From Siphonodentalium dalli (taxonomy: Eukaryota > Mollusca > Scaphopoda > Gadilida > Siphonodentaliidae): a DNA stretch of 64,000 bases. The notes beneath the pieces were generated by a model. It made no database searches. It had not been told where the DNA came from and saw nothing but the letters and a program-made list of their open reading frames with translations. The first letter of the stretch is position 1. Each line of letters opens with the position of its first letter. Location of the stretch: contig CP136064.1 of the NCBI GenBank assembly GCA_032622095.1, positions 42,991,912 to 43,055,911 on the forward strand, written 5' to 3'. Both the position numbers and the translations under genes were made by a program. This document shows, in pieces, positions 45,801 through 57,749 of the stretch.

Positions 45801-46349
45801 ACTATTAATAATTTGGTGACTGTATTCTCAATTATAACCTATAACGGTCATCCGTGGATTTAACATTTAAGCCACGTCAGAAAATTACTAAATCTCAACA
45901 GAAAGCCATCTTTTCGAGGGGATACTCTGACCTCTGACCTGTGCACTTGTTGAACCTATCATCTGAATATATCGCACCAACGAATGGAAATCATTCTGTA
46001 CTTGTGCATTCTCTTAGGATGGCTGTCTTCGGCTTAAATTTTCTGAACTTCCCTCAAGTTAAATATTAAACTAATCCAACGTATAACTTTTATGACTGGC
46101 TGGGATAATCCATTCAGTAAAGAGAGGGTTAATTTGAGGACTGATAATCAAATGACAAATTTGCACTCAAAGAAAATTCTCGAAGTTTATATTTGGACTT
46201 ACACCATGGATTTTCACTCTAGAAATAAAATTGGATAAAGTTAATCACCAGTCCAGCATAAATGGCATGTACTTATTATATGAACTGCTTGCGCCTACAG
46301 TTCCTGTGAATCAGTATAATGACAAAAGAAACTGCTCTTGACTATATCG
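45801..46349. other. No gene recognised
   Basis: Unassigned; no coding or repeat pairing found. Confidence 0.5.
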
Positions 46350-46700
46350 GTTAGTTTCTATATTAACACTCATTAACATCAGGTGTACGGGTTCTTGGTC
46401 GAATTAGAGCATCGTTACTGCAGAGTTTCAGCAAGTTCATCCTCTGGTCTGATTGTGTGTTTTCTCTAATTAGTTAATTAGTTTCCGTATGGAATATTGT
46501 GGGTAGCTCCATTGGTCTTTAAACATACGCCCACTTACCACTTACTTCTGTCACGTTTCCCCCGTTTACCCTTTTCGGACTTAATTTCATAAAGGCTATA
46601 TTACAGTTTTTATGCGCGTTTTATATGGATTACACTAAAGATTGCTGTACACACCACAACGAGATCGTTATATTGTTCTTCCACTCGATTTAACTCTCCT
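46350..46700 (+). repeat. Dispersed repeat DR-C, copy 1
   Basis: Diverged copy of 51510-51870 in the same orientation. Shared phrases include 'actcattaacatcag', 'gtttacc.tttt.ggactaat', 'caccacaa.ga.atcgttatattgtt'. The function and class of this repeat are unknown. Confidence 0.6.
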
Positions 46701-47158
46701 AAATTACTATTTCTTTGGCTTCGGGGGTATAACATATTTTATTTGAGTCGAGGAACCCACCCATCAAAGCTCAGGGTGATCATATATCGATTTTTGTAGT
46801 TTGTTATTTCAATTGTGTGTGGCCCAGAAACACGCCATCAAGCGGATGGTCTCGGCCAAAATTGCGGATTAAGATGAATAACTCTAAAAACAAGTGGTAA
46901 TACGGACAAATTTCGTGAATACTCAAGTGATAATATGGCCATATTTCGTTGAACAAACTGTTGATAAATAACACGTTTTGGTTAATTTGATACCATAGTT
47001 GACAGTGGTTAGCATTATTTTGTTGCAACTAATCGATTCTGATAACAAAAGCGCATTTTGAAAAAAAATTGTTGTTGTTGTATCTTGATGATATGGGGAC
47101 CCTCCGATCGGATTGAGTATCTTTAAATACTTATAATATACATTAATTAAACAGCTCA

Positions 47159-47546
47159 TTAACCCTTTACCTAACAAACCGGCCAAATAAAGCTTCAACA
47201 GCCTAAAATATCTTCGGTCTGTCTCAACAGAACCATACAAATATGGATATCATTGGAACCGTTCCTTGACCACATTGTGATAGTTACAGTTATGCACTGT
47301 GCCAATGCATTCTCTTATATATGCGAGTCGACCATAGGTCGCCTCGCATATATAAGAGAATGCATCGGCCTAAAAAAAATCTTTTTTTAACACTTTTTAC
47401 CATTTTTTCTTACATTCTTTAACAATTTTATAATTTTTAATGTGTAAGCCAATGCATTCTCTTATATATGCGAGGCGACCTATGGTCGACTCGCATATAT
47501 AAGAGAATACATTGGCACAGGGCCGTTATGTTGGGTAAAGGGTTAA
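47159..47546. mobile_element. TTAA element carrying a P1 double hairpin, copy D
   Basis: TTAACCCTTTACCTAACA to TGTTGGGTAAAGGGTTAA, close to 33623-34021 throughout. P1 hairpins lie at about 47301-47367 and 47451-47516, with one or two substitutions per arm relative to copy A. Confidence 0.9.
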
Positions 47547-48631
47547 TGGAACGTAAATAATCCTGATAACCCGCCATTTTTAAATTCCCTCCAATTGGAT
47601 CGTAGTGTGATCAAATTTGTTTTGAATTTAGATTCTTCTTTGGCTTGTGACGATAAATGGTGAGCAATTTAACATGATACAATCCTCTCTTATTTATCTG
47701 TGACATATCTTATCCTGCTGTTAATGGTAAGTTCACTTACCCCTTTCCAACCACTGCCTGCACTCCCTTTCCTGTTCCTTTCCCATTATCTAAACTGTAT
47801 TATTCGGATCATACAGAACTAAACCCGTCTGCTATACCACAATTGTATATATTCCAAGATACCGGGGGTAACATTTATTTTCTGAGGATATAACTTAACA
47901 AAAGCCCCTAAGCTTGTTGCCCAATCCTCTTTTGAACATTTTATAATTATATTTGATGTTTTTATTGTTCGTAAGTGTGTTCTGTTTAGTTCAAATAAAA
48001 TATTGTTTAACCTAATGACAATCAACTGACCTTTGTATTGCCAGTCAACAGAACAAGAGCATAGTTCGACCAAACAGAAAGCTGGCAAAATTATCGGCGG
48101 CCATTACACCCGCCCTCCGGGTGTATACTGACTGGCTGTTCTGACAGGATGGTAGGAGCTATGGTGGGATCTCGCAGAACAACACATTTCGGGTTCCACA
48201 CGATGCGAGATATTTTAGAATTTGTAGAAAAATGAAAATTAATGTCCTGTTACCACAATATAACACAAACTGTGACATCCAATGTTTTTATGGGGATATT
48301 TTCCAAGATTGGTAATATAACCAAGACATCAGGTATCATTTGAAGAAGCTGTAATTTAATTTCGGTAAATATACAACAAAATGTTTACGCCAAATATTAC
48401 GACAAATAAAAACCGTAAACAGGTAACGAAAACAACGTCGATAAGTAAGTTTTACTCAACAATGTCTGACGTACTTCTACTAGATACACATTGCTCCAAC
48501 GCCTTCGATTTACTGAAGCTTGTGTGGAGATTCAGGTAGCTAGCACGGTCGATTAACTTTTAACCCTGTGGTGACTCCAGTAGCGTTCTTTGCACGCAAA
48601 CACGACAACAAACATGGACACATGGTGTAAT
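47547..48631. other. No gene recognised
   Basis: AT-rich. The 89-codon minus-strand frame at 47819-48088 has no family features. Nothing else is seen. Confidence 0.5.
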
Positions 48632-48651
48632 GGGGGGGGGGGGGGGGGGGG
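48632..48651 (+). repeat. Poly-G run, 20 bases
   Basis: An uninterrupted run of 20 G abuts the end of SINE copy 2. Such runs can form quadruplexes and are also prone to length error in assembly. Confidence 0.95.
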
Positions 48652-48800
48652 TCGGCATTTTGCATTCGGATCTTTATTCAATGATCTCGAATGAGCCTTT
48701 CAGCCTGATAAACTTGGTATCTGACCGAGTTCTGATTTTTGTCAGAATACCCTGACCAGGTTTAGATCCCATGTCCGCCAGCACGAGAGCTACCGACTTC
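48651..48800 (-). repeat. tRNA-like SINE, copy 2
   Basis: The reverse complement starts gaagtcggtagctctcgtg and contains 'gtcagggtattctgacaaa' and 'cattcgagatcattgaataa', matching the copy at 2855-3028. The B-box-like segment is gggatctaaacc. It has about 24 bases fewer than copy 1. Confidence 0.65.
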
Positions 48801-49392
48801 TCTGATGATGATATGATGATATATACCGTATAATAATATATAATAATCAAATGTAACATATCTAATAAATGTATTGTATTTGCACTGTATGTTGTATAAA
48901 CTGTTCTATTTATATATTAGTACTTGTGTTATGTTTGACGAATACAATTTATTAAAATAAAAATAGGAGCTATGGGGTAACTATATTAATAACGTACTCG
49001 CTATATTACGTACCGATTATACTTTTTGCAGCATGTATGTATTCGCGGATGTATCTTCGCAGTATGTAAGGGGCGCTTAATCGGATTATGCATCTTTAAT
49101 TGCTTTTTATTATTAGGTGTAAGATTTTATTGCGGGAACACAATGCATAATATAACAGCTAACATTGCTGATGAAGTATGTCTCAGTTGGAAAGTAGACT
49201 AAAGGTCGTATTGCGAAGTATCGGAAGTGTATTTAACGCAATTTGATTTCCGATTTTTTGTCTGCATTTAGAGGCTTTATGGTGTGACGAATGAGAAACC
49301 TTCAATGATAAGCCGTAGTTGTAATAATTTGAAGGATTAGTTGTGTTAACGGAATTCTGAAGTGGTGCATTCATGAAACCAGTATATATAGA
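48801..49392. other. No gene recognised
   Basis: TA-rich start (ataatatataataatc), otherwise unassigned. Confidence 0.5.
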
Positions 49393-49560
49393 GGATACCT
49401 GCGGTTCTCGAGTGAATACCAGAATTACCTCATGAATGGCTACAATTATGGAATGTAACTATTCCCACGAGCGGCCTTGGTCGCGAGTGGGAATAGTTAT
49501 ATTCCAATGTAGCCACGAATGAGGTAATTCTTTGTATTCACTCGAGAACCGCAGGTATTC
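49393..49560. repeat. Long hairpin, ~75-bp arms
   Basis: gaggatacctgcggttctcg... pairs with ...cgagaaccgcaggtattc. The inner stem gaatgtaactattcccac faces gtgggaatagttatattcc across a gagcggccttggtcgc loop. A foldback MITE by structure. Confidence 0.92.
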
Positions 49561-49946
49561 TGTTTATTATATGATAAACAAATTAGCTGCGCTTAATCAT
49601 CACAACAAATTAGAAATCGAATGAATTGTTTTGATCAATCAGCTGTTATGTGACCAGTTCACTACGATCTTCTGTAAAATAAGCGTGCACACAAAACAAT
49701 AGTCCCCGATGACCCCGCCAGAATGAAGAGAAACCATTCGAAATATTCATCAATTTATGAACAATTACCTCGAACAAAGCAATAGAATTGCTTATCTTCA
49801 ATAAATGATTTGATTTTTATCAAGCATAATGAACAATTAACAACACAAAAGGTTCGTTCCATTTGGAAATACCAAAATCCTAATTGCTGATAATACTTCC
49901 GCTTCGCAGTTTGGAATGTTAAAATCAGCACACTATTTCTTCAATT

Positions 49947-50278
49947 TCACTCGCTGTCACTGTCAACTATTCTCCTGATTCGCCGGTATTTCACGATAGG
50001 ACTAGAGTCGGTGTCTTCTGTGGTGTGAGTCTTCGGTGAGCAGCTGTGAAAGTGCATGTACAGCGATCCACTGAAAGTTGCGTTTGAGAAAATGGATTTA
50101 AAACTTTGCATAGCACTTGATGAACTCACAACTCCAGGTGTACCAATAAGCTGGTCAAATATAATTCACTATTCTGAACACAAACTTGTGGTTCTTTATC
50201 ATTATATTTGGCTAATTTTTCCAGTAAAGAGTCCCAAAACACATCGCCTTCTACATCTATTTCAAATCCGTCTTCCAT
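49947..50278 (-). pseudogene. Small acidic protein gene with a frameshift, unknown
   Basis: ATG at 50278 opens MEDGFEIDVEGDVFWDSLL, then LAKYNDKEPQVCVQNSE. A frame change near 50150 leads to QLIGTPGVVSSSSAMQSFKS and ends HTTEDTDSSPIVKYRR, IRRIVDSDSE and a stop. The acidic start, Ser-rich middle and basic/acidic end look protein-like, but I recognise no family. It could be a short host gene with one indel or an exon remnant. The opposite-strand frame in this interval has no features. Confidence 0.3.
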
Positions 50279-50440
50279 ATTTTACTTGACGAATGACGTT
50301 GCTAATGTAAACAGGCGTCTGTACTGCAGTTAAGGGGGAAATACTCTAATCTCACGCGCAAAAGTGCAAAATAGTCCGTATCGATTCGGGCGCATGAATG
50401 ATTCAAAATTTAACGGCATTACAAGTGATCCGCCCCGATC

Positions 50441-50524
50441 GGAGCTAGCGTTTAGTATAAGGAAGCTAGCGTGTAATACAATGGAGCTACCGTTTAATAT
50501 AATGAATCTACAGTGGAATATAAC
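50441..50524 (+). repeat. 21-bp tandem repeat, four units
   Basis: Units GGAGCTAGCGTTTAGTATAA, GAAGCTAGCGTGTAATACAA, GGAGCTACCGTTTAATATAA and GAATCTACAGTGGAATATAA (each plus one base) lie head to tail at exactly 21-base spacing, decaying from left to right. Confidence 0.85.
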
Positions 50525-50777
50525 GTTGGCGCACAGTTGGGCGCTCGACTAGCTAAATATAACTTTTTACTCGAACAAGAAATCAATAGAATTTGATAGG
50601 GAAGCATATAATAAATTATATTATATATTTATATGCCTATATAATAATATGATCTTGAGGGCGTTACCATTTCTGACTATGATTTTTTTGTACCAGAGTA
50701 GTTACGCTGATGTGCCCATTGTCACAATGCATCGATCACGTCCGGAGCAAGATTTTCCAAATAAATCACAAGTGTAT

Positions 50778-50949
50778 AGATACAGTAATGCCCTAAATAA
50801 TCGACTCCTTAACCACAGCAGAATTATGCGTAATTTTTCTGAGAGCTTTCCGATGAATGTCAACAAGCTATATTTCCGACTAAATCCTGAAAAATAACCA
50901 ATAATGCTACTGTTGTTAAGGAGTCGATTATTTAGAGCATTACTGTATA
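50778..50949. repeat. Inverted repeat, ~32-bp arms
   Basis: tacagtaatgccctaaataa, then tcgactccttaac, opposes gttaaggagtcgattatttagagc, then attactgta. The 100-base centre holds 'gaattatgcgtaatttttc'. Confidence 0.88.
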
Positions 50950-51509
50950 GCTCTTCGGGACCGATCACATTCGTAGCCAGCTTGCCATATGCATGTGGGT
51001 TAATGAACTTGAACGAGACTAGTTAGGCTAATCACATTTTTGAATTAGAAACAACTTGCATAAGGGACGAAATAAATTAGTTTATCAGTATTATACCTTT
51101 GTTTTCAATCAATGCCGCGAAATTGCTCGATTTCTATTACTATAACTTAATAAATTAACCCAGGTTCGTAGCATGACGTCGTCATTTCAGTCGAGTTATA
51201 TATTGCGTCATAAAACGATGGACTTTGAAAATCTTGCTACGAATGTGATCGCATGTAAAATCCAACATATCCTCATTCAAATAGGACTTAACAGGTTCGT
51301 AAATATTCAAATAGGTTCATATTCGACTTATTTGTTTTCTGAAATAGGCCCATATTGTTCTTATACCCGTTACATATTGAGCCCGTATTGTGCTTATTTT
51401 CACGAGAACGGGCTGGAAAAGCTGGCTATACTTGTGACCGTTTTGAAAAGCTTACCACGAACGATATAGATTCCTTGTGACAATTAATGACCCCGTCGGT
51501 GGTAGTTGC
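50950..51509. other. No gene recognised
   Basis: A 98-codon plus-strand frame at 51173-51469 has no family features. 'ttcaaatagg' recurs twice within it. Otherwise empty. Confidence 0.45.
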
Positions 51510-51870
51510 TTCATTAAAACTCATTAGCATCAGATATAAGGATTCTTGCATCTCAATTAGAGAACAACTCGCTGTGTTACTTCAAGGTTTGGAGTGTTTT
51601 CAACAAGTTCATCGCGAGGTCCTATTGTGTATCTTTCTCATTTGAGCTGAATAACAAATGAATTGAAAATATTCCAGATATAATGGGGTATAGAAGTTCC
51701 GTCCCTTTGTCTGTCGTCACGTCCCCTCGGTTTACCTTTTTCAGACTAATTTGTACGAAGGTTACAAGATATTGAGCGTGGGATAGAACAAGACCAGAGC
51801 AGAGAGTGTGCTTGTGCTGGTTGTACCCACCACAATGAAAGCGTTATATTGTTGCTTAGAAACCAACCAT
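51510..51870 (+). repeat. Dispersed repeat DR-C, copy 2
   Basis: Pairs with 46350-46700, substantially diverged. The plus-strand frame beginning at 51849 (GYTGGSFTLVLWKFGSST) starts in its last bases and is of unknown meaning. Confidence 0.6.
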
Positions 51871-52129
51871 TGTTTGCGCTTAACATCTCCGTGCGTGAAC
51901 AATACGTGTGGCTTCTGAATAATACGCTCCGGAACCGACTTGAAGTATACATACAACCTTCTGGGTATACTGGTGGCAGCTTCACCTTGGTCCTTTGGAA
52001 ATTCGGTTCCTCCACATTGAGTCAGGTTAAGACCTTCCTAGATTCTAACGGCATCAATGTGACCTTTGTAATGTCTTATAAGAGAACAAGGACATATTTC
52101 TACAAATCAGATATCGGGTAAAGTTATGG

Positions 52130-52438
52130 GCGGCTACACTTGCGAGTTTTACGAGTTGAATAATTTAACCACCACATGTGCGTCTTCGATACCAATAATT
52201 AGATCGACTCACGAGCCTTTTATAGTGTTTGGAGGTCAGTTATCGACTTTCAAAAGAGGAAGTTTTAACACATTGTGTCAGCCTAGCATAAATTCCAATG
52301 AACGTTTCTTCTAAAGGGACTCTATGCTTCGGTCGCACAAAAACGGCAAATTATAAAGAGCGTTCTCAATTAATTATCTTGTGTACTCGTTTTCAACGCA
52401 AACTGAATGATTTGTGTGTGTACTTTCGCGATGCTTGT
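52130..52438 (+). repeat. Dispersed repeat DR-D, uninterrupted copy
   Basis: Contains 'attagatcgactcacgagcc', then 'ggaggtcagttatcgacttt', 'ttccaatgaacg' and 'ataaagagcgttctcaatt'. The same sequence is found at 59440-59527 and 60283-60520, but there it is split by two TTAA elements, so this copy approximates the empty site. Confidence 0.7.
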
Positions 52439-52972
52439 TTAAAGATACGGGCGGTGTTGGCGGTGGGTATGCTGTTAAAATATTCACCTCTGTCAAAAAC
52501 TGCCATAAACAGAAATAATAGTAAAATATAGACAGACTTTGTTCTTGTACCAATCAGAAATATGGCATAAACATTATGTTATTGTCAATTTTTTTTCCTT
52601 TGTTATGTAAACAAAAGCATAAAACGTGACAGAACCTGGCTTTTGTTTAGATCCGGATATGGTAAACATAAAGAGCGTTATTTGTTACTGTTTTCCTGAT
52701 ATGGAAATAATAAAGAGCGTTTATATAATTTGTGTGTCATTAATCAATAGAATTGCGCTGTGTTATGTAAACAGAAGCAAAACATCTGTAACAAGAGCAG
52801 GCTCTTGTTTACATACACCATCGTACGTATTGACGACAATATTCTATTTACGCGCTGATTAACTTTGGCATATGAACAAAACTATATACATGTATATTTT
52901 AATATTCCTTCGGTTGATGGCGATTTGATCAAATATGATTATTTATGCAACGAACACCGCCCGTGCCTTTAA
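52439..52972 (+). mobile_element. TTAA MITE family R2, copy 2
   Basis: TTAAAGATACGGGCGGTG to ACACCGCCCGTGCCTTTAA, with TTAA at both ends and core AATAAAGAGCGTTTATA. About 530 bp, non-coding. Confidence 0.9.
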
Positions 52973-53809
52973 TAAGGCTGGTGCCAAATAGGACAGGTCA
53001 TCTTTAACGCATTTAGCTGCATATTTGGTCATCGGAACCGGATGGGGATTTGATCCGGGCCAGCATAATGTCAGGCTTCAAAGCGCCACGCATGGAGCTT
53101 TAAATGGCACATGTTCACTCCCGAATAAATCAATGTGTTCGTTTCTTATTATATGGAATAATATATGCTACGACACGAGTGCCAACTGTGCCTAGTTTTG
53201 AAAAAAATACTTGCCAAATACACATGTCATGTACTGTACATGCCACCTGTGGCGGAATCGAAGGACAAATTATGGCCATTAATAGTTGAACCAATGCATC
53301 AGCACGCACGCCTGTGGCGATTTTGCTTCCACGTGCTACACGTTATTGTGCCATTGAACGGCACAGTAGCTGTTTGTTGGCTGAGTTATTGATTTACTCG
53401 ATTAACACTGAATTTCTTCAAAGAGTACAATACCCGTAGAATGTTTGGATCTATATAACAAGAATACAATAAGAACCCGTTTCGTCCAGAATACAAAGGT
53501 GGGTGATTAGGGTGGCATTGAAATCTTATTTATACCATTACCAGTATTGCAGGCACATGACCGATTTGTTCATAGCAACAATTTCTTTACTAAATGGGTT
53601 CCCCACCAGTTATAACTTTATAGATTGAAATGATACATTATTCACCCAGAGGGGCGTGCAGGTAATATACGCAGACGGCAGATATATGAACAGACAAAAA
53701 ACGATTCTGATAAATTAGTGAGAAATGCTCTGTCTGCTATTTGACACTAAATTAGTCACAATGTCCTAAGTAATGTTTCAGCTCATCAGGAAAAGAAACA
53801 AAAACAATA
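52973..53809. other. No gene recognised
   Basis: Short frames only; no family features. Confidence 0.5.
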
Positions 53810-54476
53810 TTGGCTGCGGACACACGCATCACAGTAGCGATGGCACAGTAGGTGTGACAATTAATTATGGTGGAGTTTGGTGACAATTGGTGGTCATAAT
53901 TAATATGCAATAGCAAGCCATGTCGCCCTATGCAAATTCGCACAATGAGTCTACCAAGCGCTACCAGCGACGGTCGATTTCTCAAGGATGTATCTATCTG
54001 AATGTCTTTACTCAACACGCAGTGTTATATTTTACATGGTAAGACACAAGTCCACTTGATAACTTAATGAATAACCCATCTCAACAGCAATGATTGTTCT
54101 TATTAATGACATTAATATAAGTAGATAAACATGCATGCATTGAGATCATATAAAAAAAACGTACCACAATAATGCTATGTGAGCCAATGATGAATTGCCA
54201 CCAGGCCACGGTCAAACACAATTCTGGACGATCTTTTGTGCAATTATATATATCGTCGTGAATACAATTTAGCAAAACTTACTGAGTAGAGATCAACCTT
54301 GGTGAAAATAAATGGGTTAATTGGTCCAGTCGACTCATTGTGCGGAAAATCAGCGGGCGACATGGATAGCTATGGCACAGAATTATGACGGACAAATTGT
54401 CACCAAACTCCACCATAATAAATTGTCACACATACTATGCCATCGCTACTGTGGCACGAGTGTCCGCAGCCAAGAC
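53810..54476. repeat. Inverted repeat with ~155-bp arms
   Basis: Left arm 53810-53970 (ttggctgcggacacacgcat, gtggagtttggtgacaattg, caagccatgtcgccc) and right arm 54322-54476 (gggcgacatgg, caaattgtcaccaaactcca, gtgtccgcagccaa) match at roughly 85 percent by eye. The 350-base spacer has no ORF of note. Foldback element or inverted duplication. Confidence 0.85.
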
Positions 54477-54777
54477 AAGCAATCACCGCCATTCGTAAGC
54501 ACACGCATCGCGGAAACTCATGCACGAAATTTTACGTTGTGTTCAAAATGAGTACAACACATAATTGAGAACGCTCTTTACTGTCGACAACTTTTTTTTA
54601 CATTATAATTATTGTTGGGTTGACAAAAAAAAACAAAAACGTGTTAAAAATACTTTAAGATTTCCTAGGGAAAAAATATTCGTCAATAAGTATTTATCAA
54701 AGAGAGTATTGTTTGCGAATAGTCATTTCTCAAGTATCCAGGTGGGGAGTGGGTCGCAGAAAAGTGTTATCATACAG

Positions 54778-55160
54778 GGCCGGGGTGGGTGGGTCCGAAG
54801 AGGCCCGAAAAAATGAGTTTGTGCAAATGTTTTTCTATTCACATTTTTGCCCTTGTTTTAAGTTGTTTTCAAATATATTCATTAATAATTGTGTTCTAAG
54901 GCAGGTTATGGCCTTAACAGACACTTGGGAACAGGGTAGGTATAAGATATAAGTAATACAGGGGAGATCTTCCAAAAACATACCTATACCGGGCGGGGTG
55001 GGTGCATCTCAGAGGCCTGAAAAACATTGTTTGTGCAAATTGTTTTAACCCACATTATGGACATTGTTTTAAGTTGTTTTCACTAATAAATGTGTTCTAA
55101 CATGGATTATGACCTTAACCAACACTTAAGAACATATGTAGGTATAAGATAAAGCACTTT
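54778..55160 (+). repeat. Two-copy tandem repeat, period ~212 bp
   Basis: Each copy starts with gggcggggtgggtg, continues 'gtttgtgcaaat' and 'gttttaagttgttttca', and ends 'gaacatatgtaggtataagat'. Similar 'gggtgggtgggt' sequence recurs at 55670-55750. Confidence 0.75.
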
Positions 55161-55967
55161 CTGACTGGTGCCAAATAAAAGTGATGACTGAATAGGAGTG
55201 CTGGTTTGCATTTCACCTCAAATTAATATTGAATAGTGCCTGATAGTGCTGGCATTTTCACTCTGGCATGTCTAATGACCAAATAATACTAGTGGTGCAG
55301 AGTGCTGGCTAACAAAATACCTCAAATTAAAAAAGGTGTTCTGGTATGATGGTTGGTGGCACCTTTTTGGGAACAACAGTGAAGAAGTAATTAATTTGTA
55401 ACTGGACTATTTATGTAAAAAATAAGCACAATGTTGGCTTATTGGCACTATAAATATTACCTCACAATATCTGTGCATACTGTAGAATAAAACACTTTTT
55501 ATTTCAAATATGTATTTTTCAATGTCGAAAACAACATCATAACCGTTGATAGTTTTTCAATTGTTTGAACACTTGGAATCTGCCAGAAACGGACCAATTT
55601 AAAACTTACCTTTGATTCTGTTTGATTTGGTCTTGAATAGAATTAAAATGATTTTTTTCTTATTTTAGGGGGTGGGTCCAAACAAATCAGGCGGGAAAAA
55701 ATATTTATTTTGCACAAAAAGGGTGGGTGGGTAGCAAAAGGGCTGTAATTATTTTTTGGGCTCTGTATGTGTAGATTTTTTCACGACCCCCCCCCCCTGA
55801 CGTATCGTTACTTATCGAAAATCATACTATATACAGGCTTTATATATACATGTACTCCGAAAAGTCTCTCCGAAGTCACAGAAATTTAACAGTTTTTAAC
55901 TTTCCGCACGTGATCCAAACGCCGTGTATTTGTACTATGCTATGAAACGATCAACACAAAACACTCT
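55161..55967. other. No gene recognised
   Basis: Contains 'gggtgggtgggtagcaaaag' and a C-run near 55785, apparently further debris of the preceding repeat type. No coding signal. Confidence 0.5.
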
Positions 55968-56497
55968 TTAAAGGCACGGGCGGCATTCGTTGCAGAAATA
56001 TTCATATTTGTTCAAATCGCCATCAACAGAAGGAATATTAAAAAATATATATAGTTTTGTTCATATGCCAAACATAATCAGCGCGTAAATAGTATATTGT
56101 CGTCAAGACGTTCGATGATGTACGTAAACAAGAGCCTGCTCGTGTTACAGAAGATGTGCTTCTGTTTACATAATACAGCCCAATTCTATTGGTTAAATCA
56201 CACACAAATGATATAAACGCTCTTTATTATTTCCATTTAAGGAAAACTAACAAATAACGCTCTTTATGTTTACCATATCCGGATCTAAACAAAAGCCAGG
56301 AAACGTAACGTTTTTTTGCTTTTGTTTACATAACAAAGGGGAAAAAATTGACAATAACATACTGTTTATGCCATATTTCTGATTGGTATAAGAACAAGGT
56401 CTGTCTATATTTTACTATTCTTTCTGTTTATGGCGGATTTTGACGGAGGTGAATATTTTAACAGCATACCCACCGCCAACGCCGCCCGTATCTTTAA
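55968..56497 (-). mobile_element. TTAA MITE family R2, copy 3
   Basis: TTAAAGGCACGGGCGGCATT to ACGCCGCCCGTATCTTTAA, with TTAA on both sides. Very similar to copy 4 at 59528-60030. Confidence 0.92.
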
Positions 56498-57749
56498 TCC
56501 TTTCGATACTAAATGATCATTGACGAGTAGTTCACTCGTATAGGGAAATGTTCAGATAACAAGTTCATGGGCCGTATTAACTGAACATTCCCCATCCATG
56601 GATAGGAATCTTTCTGCACTTTTATTGTCTGTCGTCTGCTCTTATTATAAGTTTTAAATTTTCACATAGAAGAACATTCTATGACGTGAATGACTTTTTT
56701 CCAGGGCGTAAACGTGCATATTTCATATACTATAACAGGGCTACCCGGCTTTGCCCAGGTTAAAGTGATCTGAAACCCTCTGCATGCTGTGGATATTTGT
56801 TGGGAATAGAGAATACTCTTGATCAAAGTGTTACATCTATTCTCATAAATTGTATATTCAAAAAGCATCACAAAACTTGATTCTTACACAGTCATGGAAT
56901 ATATGTAGTGACTCACCTTGTCGATTGTCATTTTGTTTATCACGTTCCACCAATAAAGAAGTATTTATTTATTTACAACTGCGAATACTTCAGACGTTAT
57001 AACATGATACATGAACATTATAAACACAATAGTTCGCAAAAATAAAAGACGACAATTGGGTTTTACATATAGAGATGTATCAATCAATCTAGTGGTTGGA
57101 CTAATATGTTGATGACACCTGGCTATCATATCTCCATGAATGTGCAGATGTTTTAAAGGAATGTCCAGGCGCTACTCTGTTCATGGTGCTATATATTGGC
57201 TAAATATCATCAGTTTAAAAGAAATGTTACTGCGCAAGTATATCAGCCACATGTGCCCGACACAGAGTGAGATTTTGAGTTGCTTATGTTAGTCGATGAG
57301 TCTGTTCTAAAAAATCCGTTGTATCGAGCAGATATACCCTTGTCAGATTTCAGTATTGGATGATCCTGAAAAGGCTTGTGATACTGACTGCGTTTTCTTT
57401 TATATCAGAATAAAATAAATTTGAATGCACACTGTGACCACTATTTTTGAACAGGCCTTCGATACATTTCCATATCTCTTGACAAATTGTAACTTTCTTT
57501 GTGGAAACTATTGAAAGGAACAGACTCAATTGTGTTATAATATATACATGAGCCATTCTAATATGCAATCTTCTGGCGGTTCGAGGTCTCTCTGTTTGCA
57601 AGAATATATGTATCTCTTAAATAGAATGATAAATATACTTTTAATGCTTCTTCTATGTATCTGTTTTGCTAGCTCATTATATGAATGCCCTGATTCCCAT
57701 CTCCATATAAATATGACAGCTGAGAAGATATAATTGTTCAAGTGTCTTT
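56498..57749. other. No gene; possible coding debris near 57170-57362
   Basis: At 57170-57362 a plus-strand frame reads KYHQFKRNVTAQVYQPHVPD, a TGA, then DFELLMLVDESVLKNPLYRA and DIPLSDFSIG. It looks protein-like on both sides of the stop but I know no family for it. Nothing else is supported. Confidence 0.35.

Noticed and set aside
33776-47516. P1 hairpins as transcription terminators or a CRISPR-like array
   Set aside because: The genome is eukaryotic, the hairpins are in separate mobile elements and there is no regular repeat-spacer pattern.
48632-48651. Poly-G run as a biological boundary element
   Set aside because: It could equally be a homopolymer of uncertain length next to a SINE end; nothing else supports a function.
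57170-57362. In-frame TGA as a selenocysteine codon
   Set aside because: No recognised selenoprotein family and no visible SECIS-like evidence; decay is simpler.
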